A stretch of DNA of 64,000 nt from assembly GCF_918741295.1 (NCBI RefSeq), contig NZ_CAKKNB010000003.1, positions 248,001 to 312,000 of the forward strand, in the 5' to 3' direction. Below the pieces are notes generated by a model, which was not told where the DNA came from, did not search any database, and saw only the letters and a program-made list of their open reading frames with translations. This DNA comes from Aquabacterium sp. CECT 9606. Its GTDB lineage: Bacteria; Pseudomonadota; Gammaproteobacteria; Burkholderiales; Burkholderiaceae_C. The position numbers and the translations under genes were made by a program. Of this stretch, positions 59,911 through 64,000 are shown one piece after another (the first letter of the stretch is position 1; each line of letters opens with the position of its first letter).

Positions 59911-60594
59911 ATGCAGTGGCCTTTGATCCTTGCTGGTATGGCCATGGGCTTGGCCGCCACGCCCCATTGCGCCGTCATGTGCGCGGCCCCTTGCGCAGCG
60001 CTGACGCGTGGTGACAAGCACAGCACGACCAGTTTTCAAGTGGGCCGCCTGAGCAGCTACATGCTCGTGGGCGCGCTCGCTGCCTACAGTGTTTCCACCT
60101 TGGGCGTGTGGAGCGAGTCGGTGCCCGCGTTGCGGCCGCTGTGGACGTTGCTGCACCTGGCCTTCCTGGGATTGGGCCTGTGGTGGTTGTTCAAGGGTGA
60201 GCAGCCCGCCTGGATGCAACGCGACGACACCGTGTCCATCGTGCGCATGCCGGGCCGCCGCCAATCACCGGTTCTGCGTGCTGGCCTGGCAGGTCTGGCA
60301 TGGGCTGCCTGGCCCTGCGCGGCCCTGCAAGGCGCTTTGGTGCTGGCTGCGCTGGCAAACACCCCTTTGGCTGGCGCCCTGGTGATGGGCGCGTTCTCAG
60401 TGGCTTCCATGCCGGGCTTGCTGTTGGCGCCCTGGGCTTGGAAGCGTTGGCAGGCCCACCATGGCACGGCCATTTCCCCCGGGCAGCTCACGCTCCACGG
60501 GTTCCGCATCGCCGGGGTCGGACTGGTGCTTGCCTCCGGGTGGGCCCTGACGCACGACCTTTGGGAGCGTTTTGCTATCTGGTGCACAACATGA
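59911..60594 (+). CDS. SafE/DsbD-like transmembrane protein (cbb3 locus)
   Basis: A 227-residue inner-membrane protein with about six helices. It opens WPLILAGMAMGLAATPHCAV with Cys in PHCAVMCAAPCAALTRGD, the pattern of the sulfite exporter TauE/SafE or DsbD-transmembrane-like family. Members next to cco genes are thought to help copper or thiol delivery for the oxidase. Another Cys pair-like site is AWAAWPCAALQGALVL. It overlaps the next small gene by four bases (ATGA). Confidence 0.85.
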   Translation: MQWPLILAGMAMGLAATPHCAVMCAAPCAALTRGDKHSTTSFQVGRLSSYMLVGALAAYSVSTLGVWSESVPALRPLWTLLHLAFLGLGLWWLFKGEQPAWMQRDDTVSIVRMPGRRQSPVLRAGLAGLAWAAWPCAALQGALVLAALANTPLAGALVMGAFSVASMPGLLLAPWAWKRWQAHHGTAISPGQLTLHGFRIAGVGLVLASGWALTHDLWERFAIWCTT

Positions 60595-60746
60595 TGATCC
60601 GAATCATTGCCTTCGTCCTTGCCACCTTGGGCGCCACCGGCGTGCTGGTGGCAGCAGGGCTGAATGAACACAAGGAGCGCGCTGCCGCTCTGAGCCTTGA
60701 TCAGGGTCAAGGGCCAAACGGTGCCTCTGACCAACAATCTCGGTAG
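60591..60746 (+). CDS. small membrane protein in the cbb3 locus (51 aa)
   Basis: A 51-residue frame opening [20 protein letters not shown], with one hydrophobic helix or signal peptide and a polar tail. It is coupled to the preceding gene by an ATGA overlap, the best sign that it is real. Its 3' part carries an FNR box for the following ccoNO gene. No family is recognised. Confidence 0.5.
   Translation: MMIRIIAFVLATLGATGVLVAAGLNEHKERAAALSLDQGQGPNGASDQQSR
60697..60710 (+). promoter_or_regulatory. FNR/ANR box in front of ccoNO
   Basis: TTGATCAGGGTCAA matches TTGAT-N4-ATCAA at nine of ten positions. It lies inside the end of the preceding small gene and about 78 bases before the ccoNO ATG, so the structural genes probably have their own oxygen-controlled promoter. 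Confidence 0.8.
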
Positions 60747-60787
60747 ACCTTCAATCTCAAGCACGAAACAACGAAAGGACGCGCCGA

Positions 60788-62836
60788 ATGGCCGCTCTAA
60801 AATCTGCCGTGGTCAGCTATGACGACTGGCCTGTTCGACAGTTCGCACTGGCGGCGGTGTTGTGGGGCGTGGTCGGCATGTCCGTCGGCGTCCTGATCGC
60901 AGCTCAACTGGCTTGGCCCGACCTCACGGCGAACATTCCCTGGCTCAGCTATGGGCGCCTCAGGCCCTTGCATACCAACGCGGTGATCTTCGCGTTTGGC
61001 GGCTGTGCCTTGTTTGCCACCTCTTACCACGTGGCCCAGCGCACGGGCCAAACCCGCCTGTTTGCACCGGCCTTGGCCAGGTTCACCTTCTGGGGATGGC
61101 AGGCCGTCATTGTGGCGGCCGCGATCACACTGCCGATGGGGTACACCCAAGGCAAGGAATACGCCGAGCTGGAATGGCCCATCGACCTCCTGATCACGGT
61201 GGTGTGGGTGTCTTACGCGATCGTGTTCTTTGGCACCATCGCCAAACGGCAGGTTCGGCACATCTACGTGGCCAACTGGTTCTTCGGCGCCTTCATTTTG
61301 GCCGTGGCCTTGCTGCACGTGGTCAACAGTGCGGTCATGCCTGTGAGCCTGTGGAAGAGCTACTCGGCTTACGCGGGTGTGCAGGATGCGATGGTGCAAT
61401 GGTGGTATGGCCACAATGCAGTCGGCTTTTTCCTGACGGCAGGCTTCCTGGGCATGATGTATTACTACATCCCCAAGCAGGCTGAGCGTCCGGTTTATTC
61501 CTACCGCTTGTCGATCGTGCACTTCTGGGCGCTGATTTTCACCTACATGTGGGCAGGCCCGCACCACTTGCATTACACCGCCTTGCCCGACTGGGCTCAG
61601 TCGGTGGGCATGGTGTTCTCATTGGTGCTGCTGGCACCCAGCTGGGGCGGCATGATCAATGGCGTGATGACTTTGTCGGGCGCCTGGTACAAGCTGCGTG
61701 ACGATCCCATCCTCAAGTTCCTGATCGTGGCGTTGTCTTTCTACGGCATGTCCACCTTCGAAGGCCCGATGATGTCCATCAAGACGGTCAATGCGCTGTC
61801 GCATTACACCGATTGGACAATTGGCCACGTTCACTCAGGTGCCTTGGGCTGGGTTGGATTCATCACCATGGGTTCGCTGTACTACCTGATCCCCCGCATG
61901 TTCGGACGGACCAGCATGTTCAGCGTGCGGGCGATTGAAATTCATTTTTGGATTGCGACCCTGGGTGTGGTGCTGTACATCGCGGCCATGTGGATTGCTG
62001 GCGTGATGCAGGGCCTGATGTGGCGTGCGGTCAATCCGGATGGCACCTTGGTGTACAGCTTCATCGAAAGCGTGAAAGCCACCTTCCCGTTCTACGTGGT
62101 TCGCCTGGCAGGTGGCTTGCTGTACCTCAGCGGCATGCTATTGATGGCCTGGAACGTGGTCATGACGGTGCGTGCTGGCAAGCCCGCGGTTGCGCAAGTG
62201 CCTGCCGCCAAGCACGAAGGCCATGTCAACCCGGCCAAGGGCCACGAACGGATCGAGACCAACAATGGCTTGATGATCGTCCTGATCCTGTTGGTGGTTG
62301 CCGTGGGTGGTCTGGTTGAGATCGTGCCCTTGTTCTTCCAGCGCTCCACCACCGAAGCAGTGGCGGGCGTCAAGCCCTACACCGCCTTGCAATTGGCCGG
62401 CCGCGATGTCTACCTGCGCGAGGGTTGCTACAACTGCCATTCGCAGATGATCCGTGCCCTGCAGTCAGAGACCCTTCGGTACGGCCACTACTCCCTGGCA
62501 GGAGAGTTTGTTTATGACCGGCCTTTCCAATGGGGTAGCAAGCGCACGGGCCCAGACCTGGCGCGTGTTGGTGGCAAGTACAGCGATGAATGGCATCGCA
62601 TCCACCTGACGAGTCCGCGCGATCTGGTGCCCGAATCCAACATGGCAGCCTACCCCTGGTTGGCCACCCGGCAGGTTGATCCCGCGAGCATGCCACCGCG
62701 TTTGACGGCCATGAGGCGGCTTGGCGTGCCTTACACCCAGACCGAGGTTGATGGTTCGCCCGAGGCCGTGCAGGGCAAGAGTGAGCTGGATGCCCTCATC
62801 GCCTATCTGCAGGTGTTGGGCACCCAAGTTAAGTAG
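60788..62836 (+). CDS. ccoNO: fused cbb3 oxidase subunits I and II (CcoN-CcoO)
   Basis: A 682-residue fusion that forms the catalytic core of cbb3 cytochrome oxidase, reducing oxygen at low concentrations. Residues 1 to about 470 are CcoN, with heme and copper His in [30 protein letters not shown] and [21 protein letters not shown] membrane helix at about 494-515 begins CcoO, with heme-c site [12 protein letters not shown] (Cys547, Cys550, His551) and [20 protein letters not shown]; the axial Met is probably in a later loop. In most species these are two proteins; the fusion is known in some Burkholderiales. AAAGGA precedes the ATG. Confidence 0.96.
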   Translation: MAALKSAVVSYDDWPVRQFALAAVLWGVVGMSVGVLIAAQLAWPDLTANIPWLSYGRLRPLHTNAVIFAFGGCALFATSYHVAQRTGQTRLFAPALARFTFWGWQAVIVAAAITLPMGYTQGKEYAELEWPIDLLITVVWVSYAIVFFGTIAKRQVRHIYVANWFFGAFILAVALLHVVNSAVMPVSLWKSYSAYAGVQDAMVQWWYGHNAVGFFLTAGFLGMMYYYIPKQAERPVYSYRLSIVHFWALIFTYMWAGPHHLHYTALPDWAQSVGMVFSLVLLAPSWGGMINGVMTLSGAWYKLRDDPILKFLIVALSFYGMSTFEGPMMSIKTVNALSHYTDWTIGHVHSGALGWVGFITMGSLYYLIPRMFGRTSMFSVRAIEIHFWIATLGVVLYIAAMWIAGVMQGLMWRAVNPDGTLVYSFIESVKATFPFYVVRLAGGLLYLSGMLLMAWNVVMTVRAGKPAVAQVPAAKHEGHVNPAKGHERIETNNGLMIVLILLVVAVGGLVEIVPLFFQRSTTEAVAGVKPYTALQLAGRDVYLREGCYNCHSQMIRALQSETLRYGHYSLAGEFVYDRPFQWGSKRTGPDLARVGGKYSDEWHRIHLTSPRDLVPESNMAAYPWLATRQVDPASMPPRLTAMRRLGVPYTQTEVDGSPEAVQGKSELDALIAYLQVLGTQVK

Positions 62837-62849
62837 CAAGGAGACTCCC

Positions 62850-63002
62850 ATGGACCTCAATGAGTTACGAGTCCTGGTCACCCTGGCCAGCTTCGTCTGC
62901 TTTGGCGGCATCGCCATCTGGGCTTGCTGGCCTGGCCACCGCGCCGATTTTGACGCCGCAGCACATCTTCCCTTCAGTGACGAGGAGCCCGTCCGTGAGT
63001 GA
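62850..63002 (+). CDS. ccoQ: cbb3 oxidase subunit CcoQ
   Basis: A 50-residue protein with one membrane helix (LRVLVTLASFVCFGGIAIWA) and an acidic end LPFSDEEPVRE. The size, helix and position between ccoO and ccoP fit CcoQ, which stabilises the oxidase. AAGGAGA precedes the ATG. It overlaps ccoP by eight bases. Confidence 0.88.
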   Translation: MDLNELRVLVTLASFVCFGGIAIWACWPGHRADFDAAAHLPFSDEEPVRE

Positions 63003-63918
63003 TTTCATCAGCAATGGATGGTCCGTCTACGTTGCGGCGGCCACCATCATCGGGCTTGTGGCCTGCCTGGCCTTGTTGGTCATCGCAGCCCGCCGCAAGG
63101 TCATTCCGGGCGACGACACCACCGGCCACGTCTGGGACGAAGACCTGCGCGAATTGAACAACCCCTTGCCGCGCTGGTGGATGGGCCTGTTCGTGGGCAC
63201 GGTGATCTTTGCCTTTGCCTACCTGGCCCTGTATCCAGGCCTGGGCAGCACGCGGGGCTACTTTGACTGGAGCACCAACAGCCAGCACGCCGCCGAGCAA
63301 GAAGCCGCCCGCGCTTTGAGCGCACCCTTGTACGCCAAGTTCGCCGGCCTGCCGGTGGCCAGCCTGGCCAAGGACGCCCAAGCCATGGGCATTGGCGAAC
63401 GCCTGTTCGTCAACAACTGCGCTACTTGCCACGGCTCTGACGCGCGAGGCAGCAAGGGCTTCCCGGATCTGACAGACAACGACTGGATCCATGGCGGTTC
63501 TGTCGAGAAAATCGAGGAAACCATCACCAAGGGCCGCATTGGCATGATGCCGCCCATGGCCGCTGCCGTGGGCACCGAGGCCGACGTGCGCAACCTGGCC
63601 CACTATGTGTTGAGCCTGTCTGGTGGCGCCCACAACAACATCGCAGCTCAGCTGGGACGGTCGTCATTCTCGGCCTGCGCGGCCTGTCATGGTGTTGATG
63701 GCAAGGGCAACCAGGCCATCGGCGCACCCAATCTGGCCGACAAGGTCTGGCTGCATGGTTGGGGTGAAGAGGCAGTCGTGAGCATGATCAAGAATGGCAA
63801 GACCAACCAGATGCCCGCCCATGGCAGCCGACTGAGTGCCGAACAGATCCACGTGCTGGCCGCGTATGTGTGGCAACTGTCACAACCCAAGGTGGAGAGC
63901 GTTGCCCTGCAACGGTAA
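62995..63918 (+). CDS. ccoP: cbb3 oxidase diheme subunit CcoP
   Basis: A 307-residue diheme cytochrome c that feeds electrons to the oxidase. Starts at GTG 62995 with GAGGAG upstream, inside the end of ccoQ. It has an N-terminal membrane helix (VYVAAATIIGLVACLALLVI), then HVWDEDLRELNNPLPRWWMG and a second helix. The two heme sites are NNCATCHGSDARGSKGFPDL (Cys142, Cys145, His146) and ACAACHGVDGKGNQAIGAPN (Cys228, Cys231, His232). The two-helix form is typical of betaproteobacteria. Confidence 0.95.
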   Translation: MSDFISNGWSVYVAAATIIGLVACLALLVIAARRKVIPGDDTTGHVWDEDLRELNNPLPRWWMGLFVGTVIFAFAYLALYPGLGSTRGYFDWSTNSQHAAEQEAARALSAPLYAKFAGLPVASLAKDAQAMGIGERLFVNNCATCHGSDARGSKGFPDLTDNDWIHGGSVEKIEETITKGRIGMMPPMAAAVGTEADVRNLAHYVLSLSGGAHNNIAAQLGRSSFSACAACHGVDGKGNQAIGAPNLADKVWLHGWGEEAVVSMIKNGKTNQMPAHGSRLSAEQIHVLAAYVWQLSQPKVESVALQR

Positions 63919-63927
63919 AAGCACACC

Positions 63928-64000
63928 ATGGCTGGTACGGAAAAGAAATCGTCGGGGCGCGTCATTCCCATCATGCCGGTGGCCGGTGGCGCGGCGGGTG
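63928..64000 (+). CDS. ccoG: start of probable CcoG (partial)
   Basis: Only the first 24 codons are in the window, opening MAGTEKKSSGRVIPIMPVAG. The position 9 bases after ccoP and the GRVIPI motif fit CcoG (FixG/RdxA), a membrane iron-sulfur protein that reduces copper for oxidase assembly. Too little is seen to be certain. Confidence 0.55.
   Translation, partial: MAGTEKKSSGRVIPIMPVAGGAAG

Noticed and set aside
1-64000. CRISPR arrays, insertion sequences, tRNA or rRNA genes
   Set aside because: No regularly spaced repeats, transposase-like frames, cloverleaf candidates or rRNA signatures were recognised by eye; a dedicated tRNA and repeat scan would settle this.

Overview
The window reads as the chromosome of a high-GC betaproteobacterium in the Burkholderiales, most like the Comamonadaceae or the Rubrivivax-Leptothrix-Aquabacterium lineage. 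The signs are an aceE-aceF-lpdA operon whose E3 carries its own lipoyl domain, a fused CcoN-CcoO subunit of a cbb3 oxidase, a long-form LeuA, an imuA-imuB-dnaE2 SOS cassette, and the codon style. This placement is inferred from gene content; no rRNA or tRNA gene is present. Region 1 (1-16.6 kb, all minus strand) is most of the structural part of an extracellular contractile injection system (eCIS), a phage-tail-like particle. In transcription order it encodes a sigma-54 activator, a small winged-helix-like protein, the sheath, the tube, a CXXC protein, a disordered protein, a DUF4255/Pvc16-like terminator, the AAA+ ATPase, a small unknown, a CIS-tube/LysM-type hub pair, a spike split into gpD-like and gpV-like genes, a small unknown, gp25, and two baseplate-J-like proteins, the last running off the window edge. 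Most junctions are 1-4 base stop/start overlaps. A perfect GG-N10-GC sigma-54 promoter lies just upstream of the first structural gene. Behind it are clustered GGACA/TGTCC palindromes, so the operon appears to be switched by the neighbouring activator. No tail tape measure, PAAR tip, fibre or effector gene is seen; these probably lie beyond coordinate 1. Region 2 (16.7-26.3 kb) is housekeeping: 1-Cys peroxiredoxin, RBBP9-like hydrolase, XRE-cupin regulator, O-acetylhomoserine sulfhydrylase with a molbindin, a nitrobindin-like protein, a DUF1624 membrane protein, ribose-5-phosphate isomerase, a DUF4124/glutaredoxin protein, oligopeptidase A and FolD. Region 3 (26.2-37 kb) has a FixLJ-type two-component system divergent from the pyruvate dehydrogenase operon, then a small basic protein and a RES-Xre toxin-antitoxin pair. 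Region 4 (37-49 kb) holds the LexA-box-headed imuA-imuB-dnaE2 mutasome, leuA with an apparent leucine-codon attenuator, two tandem diguanylate cyclases, 3-methyladenine DNA glycosylase I and an FMN reductase. Region 5 (49-64 kb) is about sensing and low-oxygen respiration. It has a single-domain response regulator, a PAS chemoreceptor, a hemerythrin, a UspA protein, an OmpR-type regulator with a hybrid PAS-GAF kinase, and a Crp/Fnr regulator that lacks N-terminal iron-sulfur cysteines. These are followed by the cbb3 oxidase assembly and structural genes (ccoI, ccoS, fixH-like, a SafE-like gene, ccoNO, ccoQ, ccoP, start of ccoG). FNR-type boxes lie in front of both the assembly and structural parts. 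There is no gap over about 210 bases without a gene or a described element, and no IS element, CRISPR array, rRNA or tRNA gene was recognised.
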